DNA of 64,000 nucleotides. It comes from Bin107 sp965221655. Its GTDB lineage: Bacteria > UBA8248. Made by a program: the position numbers and the translations under genes. Under the pieces are notes generated by a model. The model searched no databases. It saw only the letters and a list, made by a program, of their open reading frames with translations, and was not told the DNA's origin. Positions 21,379 through 29,003 of the stretch are shown here, piece by piece; the first letter of the stretch is position 1; every line of letters begins with the position of its first letter. Location of the stretch: positions 1,736,001 to 1,800,000 of the forward strand of contig OZ244906.1 of assembly GCA_965221655.1 (NCBI GenBank), in the 5' to 3' direction.

Positions 21379-22053
21379 ATGATTCGTCAAATCAACGAAA
21401 TTCCCCCTGAGGAACACAACGAAACCCGCCTTCGGCGAGCGAAAAGCTGGCTCGAGCAGAGCAGGAAAGTCGACTCTGAGGATGAAAAATTCATCCTCTT
21501 GTGGATTGCCTTTAACGCGGCTTACGGCGGCGCGCCGGACGTCACGGGGCAGGACAACCCCTCCGAGATAAGGCAGGTCGGGGAGTTTTTGGGCCGGGTC
21601 ATCCACCACGACAAGCAACAGGAACGGAAGATACGGGCCATGCTCTGGGAAGGTGGGGGAAAGCCCATCCGGGACATCCTGGAGCATCCCTATATATTCA
21701 AACCGCTTTGGGAATTCGTGCACGGAGACTCAAAAAAAGACTGGCGCAAAGAATTCAATGCAACGAATAAGGAGATATGGAAAGAATACGAGCAGGGAAA
21801 CGTGCGGGCAGTTTTTCGCGAAGTATTCTGGCGGGTGTATCAATTACGCAACCAGGTGCTCCACGGAGGGACTACCTTCGGCACGGGACGGGGCAGGTCG
21901 CAAATCGAGCAGGGTCTTGCCTTCATGGAGCTCATCGTTCCCCTGATCATCGAGGTGATGGAGGCAAACCCCAGGACGAAGTGGGGAAACATCTCTTATC
22001 CCCACATCGGCAGCGGTCCGGACGAGGATATATTGGGAGCGGAGGCGAAGTAG
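21379..22053 (+). CDS. HEPN-domain protein (Rx4H motif), putative RNase or nucleic-acid-binding
   Basis: A 224-residue, mainly alpha-helical protein of the Apea/HEPN-like type. The C-terminal half carries RNQVLHGG, with Arg157 and His162 making the Rx4H catalytic motif of HEPN RNases. The N-terminal half has KFILLWIAFNAAYG, a phrase seen in HEPN proteins of defence and toxin loci. HEPN RNases cleave tRNA, mRNA or rRNA, often as part of toxin or abortive-infection systems. No antitoxin or nucleotidyltransferase is adjacent, which is unusual for a HEPN toxin. GAGGAGG lies about 11 bases before the ATG. A defence or stress role is inference, supported by Shedu lying one kilobase away. Confidence 0.7.
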   Translation: MIRQINEIPPEEHNETRLRRAKSWLEQSRKVDSEDEKFILLWIAFNAAYGGAPDVTGQDNPSEIRQVGEFLGRVIHHDKQQERKIRAMLWEGGGKPIRDILEHPYIFKPLWEFVHGDSKKDWRKEFNATNKEIWKEYEQGNVRAVFREVFWRVYQLRNQVLHGGTTFGTGRGRSQIEQGLAFMELIVPLIIEVMEANPRTKWGNISYPHIGSGPDEDILGAEAK

Positions 22054-22057
22054 CCCC

Positions 22058-23299
22058 CTACCCGATGACGACGTGCTCGCGCGTGGGGGCGCCGAGGTGG
22101 GTCATGCCCGTCTCGGTTACGAGGACGGTGTATTCCGCGTGCACGCCGCCCTCGCCGAAGCGACCCGAGGGCAGCTCGACTGAGAGCACAGCACCTGCGG
22201 GAAGGGGTATGTCCGAATCAGGCGGCAGGAAGGGATCGGCCAGCGGGGTCGGCTCACTCAGCGTGTAGGGCAGCTCGCGCGCCTCGATGCCGATGGTGTG
22301 CCCGCAAAACGCGCCGTTATAGCCGGGCAGCCCCGCCTTTCTGGCCGCGGCGAGTGCCGCGCGAAAAATCTCTGAGGGCTTGACGCCCGCGCGAATCACC
22401 CCGAAGGCGGCCTCGAGCCCCGCCTGAATCGCGCGCCACTGCGCCTTGCGTTCGCGGGAGGGCTCGCCGAACGAACCGCAGCAGCCCACGTCCCCGCAGT
22501 AGTGGTCGAGCCGCATCCCTGCGTCAAAGAAAAAGCCATCGCCCGGTGCGAACTTTCTCTCTGAGGGCGGGAAGATGGAGGCCGAGCGCCTGCCGCCGCC
22601 CAAGTGAAACCAGCTCCACTTGCCTCCCTCGGCGGCCACGGCGCGGTAGTAGTGGCTCGCTATCTCGCGCTCGGTGCGGCCGACGGCCATCTCGGCGTGA
22701 AAGGCGGCGACGGCGCGCTCGTTGAGCATTGCCGCGGCGCGCATGCGCTCGATTTCAGCCTCGGTCTTTTGCAGGCGTATGAGGCGAAACAGGCCCGAGG
22801 CGTTCAGAAACGAAACCTCCGGCAGGGCCGCCTCCACGCCCGCCCGCGTGGCGGGGCGGAGCCCCTCGGCGTCGAGCCCGACTTTTCCGCGCGCAAGGCC
22901 GCGCTCGCGCAGGAGGCGCATCAGCGCACCCTGGGCGTTCGCCTCGCGCGGGGCGTCCTCGGCGATGAGCGCGAGATAGTCGCGCTCCTCCCTGTTTGCG
23001 CCCCCCTCGCCGGGGGCGAGCTCGAGTGCTGAGCGCGGACCGTAGCCGCGCACGTCCTCTATCCACGAGCCCGTCGCCGCGTAGTAGGTCTCATCCTGCC
23101 GGGAGACGATGAGTGCGGGCGGGGAGGATGCGTCGCGGAAAAACAGCGCGAACGTCTCCGTCGTGGCGTCGCCGTAGGTGTATTGCGCCCAGCCCTGAAA
23201 GCCCGAGAGGTAGAGCACGTTGTGGCGCGTCGTGGCGATAAGCGCGTCCAGGTCGAAGCGCGCCATGTGCTCGCGCGCGCGGCCTTCGTTCAAGAGCAT
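22058..23299 (-). CDS. M24 family metallopeptidase (Xaa-Pro aminopeptidase/creatinase-like)
   Basis: Pita-bread-fold enzyme with an N-terminal creatinase-like domain (about 1-160) and the C-terminal M24 catalytic domain. Metal ligands are visible as Asp in FFFDAGMR, Asp in HYCGDVGC, His in CGHTIGIE, Glu in SVELPSG and Glu in HAEYTVLVTE. At 413 residues it is normal length. The ATG at 23299 lies 3 bases after the stop of the TRAP permease gene on the same strand, so the two are probably co-transcribed and translationally coupled. This suggests that the permease and hydrolase handle the same class of compound, perhaps a proline- or creatine-like amide; the substrate is unknown. Confidence 0.87.
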   Translation of the reverse strand: MLLNEGRAREHMARFDLDALIATTRHNVLYLSGFQGWAQYTYGDATTETFALFFRDASSPPALIVSRQDETYYAATGSWIEDVRGYGPRSALELAPGEGGANREERDYLALIAEDAPREANAQGALMRLLRERGLARGKVGLDAEGLRPATRAGVEAALPEVSFLNASGLFRLIRLQKTEAEIERMRAAAMLNERAVAAFHAEMAVGRTEREIASHYYRAVAAEGGKWSWFHLGGGRRSASIFPPSERKFAPGDGFFFDAGMRLDHYCGDVGCCGSFGEPSRERKAQWRAIQAGLEAAFGVIRAGVKPSEIFRAALAAARKAGLPGYNGAFCGHTIGIEARELPYTLSEPTPLADPFLPPDSDIPLPAGAVLSVELPSGRFGEGGVHAEYTVLVTETGMTHLGAPTREHVVIG

Positions 23300-23302
23300 G
23301 GC

Positions 23303-26300
23303 CTAACCCGCCCCGGCGGCGGACGCGGGCGTCCGCCAGTCCCTGAGTTGGCGGACGAGCGGCACCGCGGCGCAGGCGAGCCCCGTCGCCAGCATGATGA
23401 AGCTGAAGAAGATGACGAAGATGATGAGCGCGATGAAACTCACGAACAACAAGACGCGCTCATACATATAGAGCCTCTCCAGTAGCCAGCCCTGCGTTGC
23501 CGCCGAGAAGGCGACGAAGCCCAGCAGCGTCGTGGACGCGGAGAGTGCAACGCGCAGCGGGTGCGCGAAGGTGAGCAGTGCCGGGTCGAACACGAACAGG
23601 AAGGGCACCACGAAGCCCACGATGGCGAAGCGAAGCGACATCATGGACGTCTTGAAATAGGCCGCCCCCGCCAGTTTGGCCCCCACGAGCGAGGCGATGG
23701 CCACGGGCGGCGTAATGGCCGAGAGTATCGCGAAGTAGAAGATGAACATGTGGGCCGCGACGCGGTCTCCCTTGGCGGCCACGAACTCCTTGGACCACTC
23801 CACTCCGTAGACGTGGGCGAGCTCGGGACCCACGAGCTTGATGAGCACCGGCCCGCCCAGAATGGCGAGCAGCACGTAGGCCGCCGTCGTCGGCATTCCC
23901 ATGCCGAGTATCGCGCAGCACACCGCCGTGAGAAGCAGGGCGACGAAAAATCCGTCCAGGCCGATGTAGTAGGCGCACCCGCCGCCCACCGCCGGGCCGA
24001 GGAGGCAGATGTCCTTGGCGAGGGCTTCGATCATGAAGGCGAACTTGTTGCCCACGCCCGTGATGGTGAGCACCTGCACGACGACCTCGATGGTCGCCAG
24101 CGTGACGGCGAACTCGGCGCCTTGCCTGCCGCCTACGCGCAGGGCGTCGCGGATGCTGAATATCCAGTCCGAAGCGCTCTTTGCGGCGCGCACGCCCGCG
24201 CCCGTCTCGCGCGTCTGCTTCGCGCGCTGCAAATAGGTGAACGGATTGCACGAGACGGCCAGCACCTGCCGCACGCTCGGCGTCTCGCCGGCCGGTTCGC
24301 TCCCACCAAAGGAGAAGACGACCCTTTGCACCAGGAAGGCCAGACCGAAGAAGATGAGCCCGTCGTAGATGAACCCGAACGGGACGAACCATTCGCCAAA
24401 ATTCGCGATTGCGGGGATGAGGGTGTAAATCCCCTTTTGCACGTAGTAGGCGCCCGTCCAGAGAATGACGAAATACCAGGGGATGGTCGTGGCGGGCTGC
24501 GCCCCGTTTCCCCTGAAGAGGGACCATGCGCTCAGCAGCGCCAGCACGAGGGCGGCCCCGGCCACGCCCGAGGACCAGCCGAACACCCCCCACAACCCCA
24601 GCAGGGCGAGCGGGAAGATGGCGAGCCAGCTGCGCTCGGTCTCGCGCCCGAACGCCTCCACCCAGGAGAACAGCCTCCCGCAAACGAGCACCAGCCCCGC
24701 TCCCACCGCGCCCAGCACCACGGCGGCGCGCAGGGCCGCGCCCCAGCTCGGCGCCTCGTTCATGCCCAGCGGCAGGCCGAGGCCGAGCTCCAGGAGCGAG
24801 AGCAGTGCGAACAGACAGAACGAGAACACCCAGAACGTAACGGGCACGAACACGAATATTTCGTCGGCGACGGCCTTCTCGCCCGTTCGCAGCGTGCCCA
24901 AAAACTCCGCCACGTTGCGGTAGAACCACACGCCCACCATGATGAAGACGGACATGACGCCCGCGAACACCGGCGTCCTGCCCTCAAAGAGGAAATAGAC
25001 CAGAAACGCCAGGGGCACGAGATAGAACCATCCGTTTTTGAGCTCGTCCCTCCAGCTCGGAATCTCCGAGGCCGGCAGCGGCTTGATGGCCAGCGCACCG
25101 GCCGCGAAGTGGATGTTAATCCCCACGATGGTGAAATACATGATGGCCGGTATGGTGGCGTAGCCGATAATCTGGAAATACGGCACCTCGATGAGTTCGC
25201 TCATGATGAAGGCGCCCGCCCCCATGACGGGGGGCATAATCTGCCCGCCGCTGCTGGCCGCCGCCTCCGCCGCGCCCGCGATGTGGGGGCTCAGCCCGAT
25301 GCGCTTCATCAGCGGAATCGTGAACGTGCCCGTGGTGACGACGTTGCCCGAGGCACTGCCCGACACCGTGCCCATGAGCGCGCTCGACCCCACGGCGGCG
25401 AGACCCGCGCCCGCGCGCATCCTGCCGAACAACCCGAGGGCGAAATTCACGAAAAATCGCCCTGCGCCGGACTCGTGCAAAAACGCCCCCAGAATCAGGA
25501 ACATGATGATGAACGTGGCCGAGATGACGACCAGAAAACCCAGTACGCCGCCGATGAAGTCCGTGGAGAGCTTCGCCTGCAATTCGAGCCAGGTGTGGCC
25601 GCCGTGCCCGAAGGGCGGGGCGAACAGGTTGCCCCATATTCCGTAGACGAAGGCGATGACCGCCAGCGTCGGCAGCGGGGGGCCGAAACAACGCCGCGTC
25701 AGCTCGAGAGCCACGATGAGCATGACGAAGCCCACGCGCGCGTCGCCTATCGTCGGCGCACCGGGCCGGTCGACCATCTCCTCGTGGTAGTAGAACAGGT
25801 AGAGGCAGGCGGTCGCCACGAAGAGGAGCATCGCTGCGTTCAGCCCAACCGTGAAACCCGCCGGAAAAGGATGCGCGGGGTGTTCGGCGAACACCTCCTT
25901 GACGCGCCGCCTGGACCAGAACAGGGGAGCGGCCAGCAAGACCACGGGCCACAGGTAGAAGACGCTGCGCACCGCGTCGGCCTGGCCCGCCCACAGTCCC
26001 ACGCGCCAGCCGATCAGCGCGAGTGCGGCGAAGAACACCAAAAGATAGACACCCGCCTTTCTCACGCCCTCGGCGGGCCGGAAGAAGACGGCGAACAGCG
26101 TCCACATGGTGGGGATGGCGGAACACGCTATCAACAGCCACCAGAACGTAGGCTCGTGCGTGCTCTCGGGCAGGGAGTTCCAATAGAGGAACAGAAACGG
26201 CGCGGGAGCGAAGCCCAGCGCCCAGAGCAGGAGCGCGAGCCAGGATTTCTCCACCACCATCATCCCCAGCCACAGAACCAGGGGAAGCGCGTAGACCCAC

Positions 26301-26632
26301 CACACGCTCGCGTCCGACCACTCCTCGCCCATCTCGTAGACGAAGTAATAGAAAATGACGGCGGGAACGAGCGAGAGCACGTAGAGGATGGGCAAAACGC
26401 CCAGCTTGCGAATCGCTACGCCGTAGATGCGGGGCATGGCCCCCGCACCGCCGATGAGCAAGATGGTGTAGGCCAGCAGCATGTGCATGTTGGGGTGCAT
26501 CTCGCCCGGCAGGGGCCGCAAATAAACCGCGGAGATGTGGTAGAGCCCCGAGAGCACGCACAGCCAGGAGGTGACGAAGACCAGTGCCCGCACGAGGGGG
26601 GCCGACTGGCCGGTATCGGTTTCGGTAGTCAT
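23303..26632 (-). CDS. Fused TRAP transporter permease (DctQM type) with extra central membrane region
   Basis: A very hydrophobic 1109-residue protein. The N-terminal third has the small DctQ-like helices. The DctM-like core includes the typical stretch GSASGNVVTTGTFTIPLMKR and SSGGQIMPPVMGAGAFIMSE, and later GMGMPTTAAYVLLAILGGP. Fused TAXI-type TRAP permeases are usually about 600-870 residues. Here some 250 residues of additional hydrophobic sequence (about 575-830) split the core, including AALRAAVVLGAVGAGLVLVC and WYFVILWTGAYYV. The ATG at 26632 has AAGGGAAGA 6 bases upstream; longer frame beyond it runs into the divergent gene. The divergent TAXI binding protein at 26901 is the obvious partner. 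Confidence 0.88.
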   Translation of the reverse strand: MTTETDTGQSAPLVRALVFVTSWLCVLSGLYHISAVYLRPLPGEMHPNMHMLLAYTILLIGGAGAMPRIYGVAIRKLGVLPILYVLSLVPAVIFYYFVYEMGEEWSDASVWWVYALPLVLWLGMMVVEKSWLALLLWALGFAPAPFLFLYWNSLPESTHEPTFWWLLIACSAIPTMWTLFAVFFRPAEGVRKAGVYLLVFFAALALIGWRVGLWAGQADAVRSVFYLWPVVLLAAPLFWSRRRVKEVFAEHPAHPFPAGFTVGLNAAMLLFVATACLYLFYYHEEMVDRPGAPTIGDARVGFVMLIVALELTRRCFGPPLPTLAVIAFVYGIWGNLFAPPFGHGGHTWLELQAKLSTDFIGGVLGFLVVISATFIIMFLILGAFLHESGAGRFFVNFALGLFGRMRAGAGLAAVGSSALMGTVSGSASGNVVTTGTFTIPLMKRIGLSPHIAGAAEAAASSGGQIMPPVMGAGAFIMSELIEVPYFQIIGYATIPAIMYFTIVGINIHFAAGALAIKPLPASEIPSWRDELKNGWFYLVPLAFLVYFLFEGRTPVFAGVMSVFIMVGVWFYRNVAEFLGTLRTGEKAVADEIFVFVPVTFWVFSFCLFALLSLLELGLGLPLGMNEAPSWGAALRAAVVLGAVGAGLVLVCGRLFSWVEAFGRETERSWLAIFPLALLGLWGVFGWSSGVAGAALVLALLSAWSLFRGNGAQPATTIPWYFVILWTGAYYVQKGIYTLIPAIANFGEWFVPFGFIYDGLIFFGLAFLVQRVVFSFGGSEPAGETPSVRQVLAVSCNPFTYLQRAKQTRETGAGVRAAKSASDWIFSIRDALRVGGRQGAEFAVTLATIEVVVQVLTITGVGNKFAFMIEALAKDICLLGPAVGGGCAYYIGLDGFFVALLLTAVCCAILGMGMPTTAAYVLLAILGGPVLIKLVGPELAHVYGVEWSKEFVAAKGDRVAAHMFIFYFAILSAITPPVAIASLVGAKLAGAAYFKTSMMSLRFAIVGFVVPFLFVFDPALLTFAHPLRVALSASTTLLGFVAFSAATQGWLLERLYMYERVLLFVSFIALIIFVIFFSFIMLATGLACAAVPLVRQLRDWRTPASAAGAG

Positions 26633-26760
26633 GTATTTCTTCCCTTTCCACCTTGGTGGGTTCGTCATGGCGCAATGCAGCCGTCGTGAGCGGTGCATTC
26701 TAACGGATAGGCGCGCCGTTTTTCCAGCACCCGGCGGAATGCATACGCCGATCCGCGTGC

Positions 26761-26789
26761 TTGACCAAGCCGCGCCGTTTTGATTTAGT
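26761..26789 (+). promoter_or_regulatory. Candidate promoter of the TAXI binding-protein gene
   Basis: TTGACC (26761-26766), 17 bases, TTTAGT (26784-26789), about 110 bases before the ATG at 26901. It lies in the 268-base divergent gap shared with the TRAP permease gene, in which nothing else was recognised. Confidence 0.4.
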
Positions 26790-26900
26790 AGGAGTGAAGC
26801 GACAAACCGGAACACCCTTAGGCTCGCGCACCGGCCTCGACGCACGAGGAGGATGCGGAGTCGAGCAGTTTTCACTACCTGCACCAAAAAGGAGAAGCGC

Positions 26901-27878
26901 ATGAGGAAGTCGACTCTCAGGTTGTGCACGCTGGCGGCGGGGCTCGCCCTGCTCGTCGGCACCGCGCCCGCGGCGGACGCCGCCAAGATTCTTCTCGGAA
27001 CGTCGCAGCCCGGCGGCGCCACCTTCGAGATAGGCACCGCGATGGGCAAGGTCATCACCGACAACTCGGGCGGAAAGATTTCCGTGTCGGCGTCGGTTAC
27101 GGGCGGCTCCACCGCAAACGTCCGCATTCTGCAAAAGAAGAACAAGGATCAGCCCTTCCGCATGGGCATGGCCACGGCGCCTGCCGTCGCCTGGGGCCAG
27201 ACGGGCAGAAAGCCCTTCAAGAAACCCCAGGACGTCCTGGCGCTGGGCGCGCTCTATCCGCTGACCATCGTCTACACCACCTTCAATTCCACGGGCATCA
27301 AGAACTGGTTCGACCTCGACGGCAAAAGATTCGTGGTCGGCGGGCGCGGCGGCTCGATCTACATCGTCACGCAGATTGCGCTCAAGCACAGCGGCATGTT
27401 CGACAAGGTGAAGCGCGAGTTCTTCAACAACAACCAGAACTCGGCCGCCATCAAGGACCAGAGGGTGGACGCGGGCTTTTTCTTCCTGAACGGCGGCGTC
27501 CCCGCCCCCGTGTACATGGACCTCGCGCGCACGCTCTCGGGCAAGCTGCACTTCTTCGGCCCCGACGAGAAGACCATCAAGAAGCTGGCCGACACCGAGG
27601 CGGGCATCGTGCGCGACGTGGTGGCGGCGGGCTCCATTCCGGGCTACAACAAGGACATCGTGAGCTGGGGCCAGATGTGGAGCCTGATGACCAACAGCAA
27701 GATGAGCAACGACAACGCCTACGGGATCGTCAAGGCTCTCTACGACAACCACAAGCAGATCGTGAAATACCACCCGGCCGGCAAGTTTATTACCAAGAAG
27801 ACCGGTCTGCGCGGTCTGAAGAAGCTCAAACTGCACCCGGGGGCGATCCGCTACTGGAAAGAAGCGGGCATGATGTAG
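26901..27878 (+). CDS. TAXI family TRAP transporter solute-binding protein
   Basis: Periplasmic receptor of 325 residues with a clear Sec signal peptide (basic start, hydrophobic core, cut near ADAA-KI at about residue 28). Family features include LLGTSQPGGATFEIGTAMGK, ASVTGGSTANVRIL and GGRGGSIYIVTQ. TAXI proteins bind glutamate, 2-oxoglutarate or other organic acids and deliver them to a fused TRAP permease; the substrate here is unknown. AAAAGGAGAAG precedes the ATG. The permease is encoded divergently at 23303-26632. A strong terminator follows the stop, consistent with a single-gene transcript expressed at high level, as expected for a binding protein. Confidence 0.92.
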   Translation: MRKSTLRLCTLAAGLALLVGTAPAADAAKILLGTSQPGGATFEIGTAMGKVITDNSGGKISVSASVTGGSTANVRILQKKNKDQPFRMGMATAPAVAWGQTGRKPFKKPQDVLALGALYPLTIVYTTFNSTGIKNWFDLDGKRFVVGGRGGSIYIVTQIALKHSGMFDKVKREFFNNNQNSAAIKDQRVDAGFFFLNGGVPAPVYMDLARTLSGKLHFFGPDEKTIKKLADTEAGIVRDVVAAGSIPGYNKDIVSWGQMWSLMTNSKMSNDNAYGIVKALYDNHKQIVKYHPAGKFITKKTGLRGLKKLKLHPGAIRYWKEAGMM

Positions 27879-27897
27879 CCCTCCCCGAAACACGGAG

Positions 27898-27924
27898 ACC
27901 CCCCGCCCCGGCGGGGGGTTTTCT
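27898..27924 (+). terminator. Rho-independent terminator after the TAXI gene
   Basis: ACCCCCCGCC-CC-GGCGGGGGGT followed by TTTTCTCTTT, within 20-45 bases after the stop. Very GC-rich stem with a T-run. Confidence 0.88.
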
Positions 27925-27964
27925 CTTTCGTCGTCCCACGACGACGCACACGCGGGAGCAGACG

Positions 27965-28573
27965 ATGAACGCACCCGGCTTCGACACGTTTCGCCTCGTA
28001 AAGCCCGAGGACGCCGAGGGCGAAGTCGCGCAGATATACGACGAGATATGCCGCCTGAAGGACCCGCGCTGGCTGGGGCCGCTGTTCGGCTTCTTCGCCC
28101 ACGTGCCGGGCCTGCTTCGCGGTTTTTGGGAGCTGCAAAAACGCCTGGAGGTTCTGGGCGGCCACGTTCCGCGCACGCTCACCAATCGCATCGCCATGGT
28201 CTGCGCGGTCGCCTCGGACTGCCCCCGGTGCGTGAACTTTCACAAGACCGACCTGGTCGACCGCATGGAGATGGACGCGGACGAGGTGGAAAAACTCCAC
28301 GACTTCGAGAACGCGGACCTTCCCGAGGCGGAAAAGGCCGTCTTTCGCGTGGCGCGAAAGCTTACGCTTAACGAGCAGATGAGCGACGAGGAATTTCAGG
28401 CATTGCGCGCGCACGGATTCGACGAGGCGGCGATTGTGGAAATCGTCTCGGTCGCCTTGCTCGAAGGGGGTTTTGCGCGGCACGCAAGCGTTCTGGCACG
28501 TTTTGAGGACGGGGCCGAGTGGCCCGCGCGGCATACTCCTTCCGCCGCGTACCGAAGCGTCATCGACAAATAA
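27965..28573 (+). CDS. AhpD-like/carboxymuconolactone decarboxylase family protein
   Basis: A 202-residue alpha-helical protein of the CMD/AhpD superfamily. The core has RTLTNRIAMVCAVASDCPRCVNFH, which gives a CxxC pair (DCPRC) and a nearby His, as in peroxidase-related AhpD proteins. The C-terminal half repeats the helix pattern (DEAAIVEIVSVALLEGGF). The CxxC suggests thiol-dependent reduction of peroxides rather than decarboxylation. It starts after the TAXI terminator and has only a weak ribosome-binding site (GGGAGCAGACG), so it may have its own promoter. No obvious partner reductase lies next to it. Confidence 0.75.
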   Translation: MNAPGFDTFRLVKPEDAEGEVAQIYDEICRLKDPRWLGPLFGFFAHVPGLLRGFWELQKRLEVLGGHVPRTLTNRIAMVCAVASDCPRCVNFHKTDLVDRMEMDADEVEKLHDFENADLPEAEKAVFRVARKLTLNEQMSDEEFQALRAHGFDEAAIVEIVSVALLEGGFARHASVLARFEDGAEWPARHTPSAAYRSVIDK

Positions 28574-28579
28574 GGGGGG

Positions 28580-28807
28580 CTACCTCCGCACCGCGCTCGC
28601 ACGACGCGATAAGCGCGCCCCTGCGGCCGCAGACTTTTTCTGCGGGGCGTGGAGCGATGCGGAAGCCGGCGTCGCCTTCTCGGCGCGGCGGGGCGCCTCG
28701 GCGGGATAGTTGTAGAGGGTAACCAGGCAGGCGTCGGGTTTCGTTTCGGCAACAGCCGCACCCGACAGAACGAGAACGGCGAGACCTGCCATCACAAGTG
28801 CGCGCAT
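28580..28807 (-). CDS. Small secreted protein of unknown function
   Basis: A 75-residue frame with ATG at 28807 and GGAGG 9 bases upstream. The first 20 or so residues form a convincing signal peptide (LVMAGLAVLVLSGAAVAE). The mature part is short, basic, rich in Ala, Arg and Lys, with a single Cys. I recognise no family. It is divergent from the ABC operon and convergent with the AhpD-like gene. The signal peptide plus ribosome-binding site are the only support, so it may be spurious. Confidence 0.45.
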   Translation of the reverse strand: MRALVMAGLAVLVLSGAAVAETKPDACLVTLYNYPAEAPRRAEKATPASASLHAPQKKSAAAGARLSRRASAVRR

Positions 28808-28888
28808 GAAAAAAACCTCCGCAGAATTGTGGACCCGCTCATCATAGCACGATTCCGGCGCGGCTCTCTGGCTCCCAGATCTCGTCGG

Positions 28889-28915
28889 TTGCAAAACGAA
28901 ACCGATCTCTATACT
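28889..28915 (+). promoter_or_regulatory. Candidate promoter of the sugar ABC operon
   Basis: TTGCAA (28889-28894) and TATACT (28910-28915) with a 15-base spacer, or 16 if the -35 is read as GTTGCA. About 90 bases before the ATG at 29004. Confidence 0.4.
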
Positions 28916-29003
28916 CTATCGCGCGATTTACATATTGAAAAATCGACACTTTACGAATGCGGCGGGCGTCGCTCCCGCCCAGGTTGTCGATCCACGAACT
29001 CTT

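Noticed and set aside
18760..22053. A prophage or integrative element around the Shedu and HEPN genes.
   Set aside because: No integrase, transposase, tRNA target or flanking repeats were seen, and the bicupin in between has host-like composition.
23561..26689. A plus-strand open frame of over 1000 codons opposite the TRAP permease.
   Set aside because: Its product is a low-complexity, highly charged sequence typical of antisense translation of hydrophobic genes.
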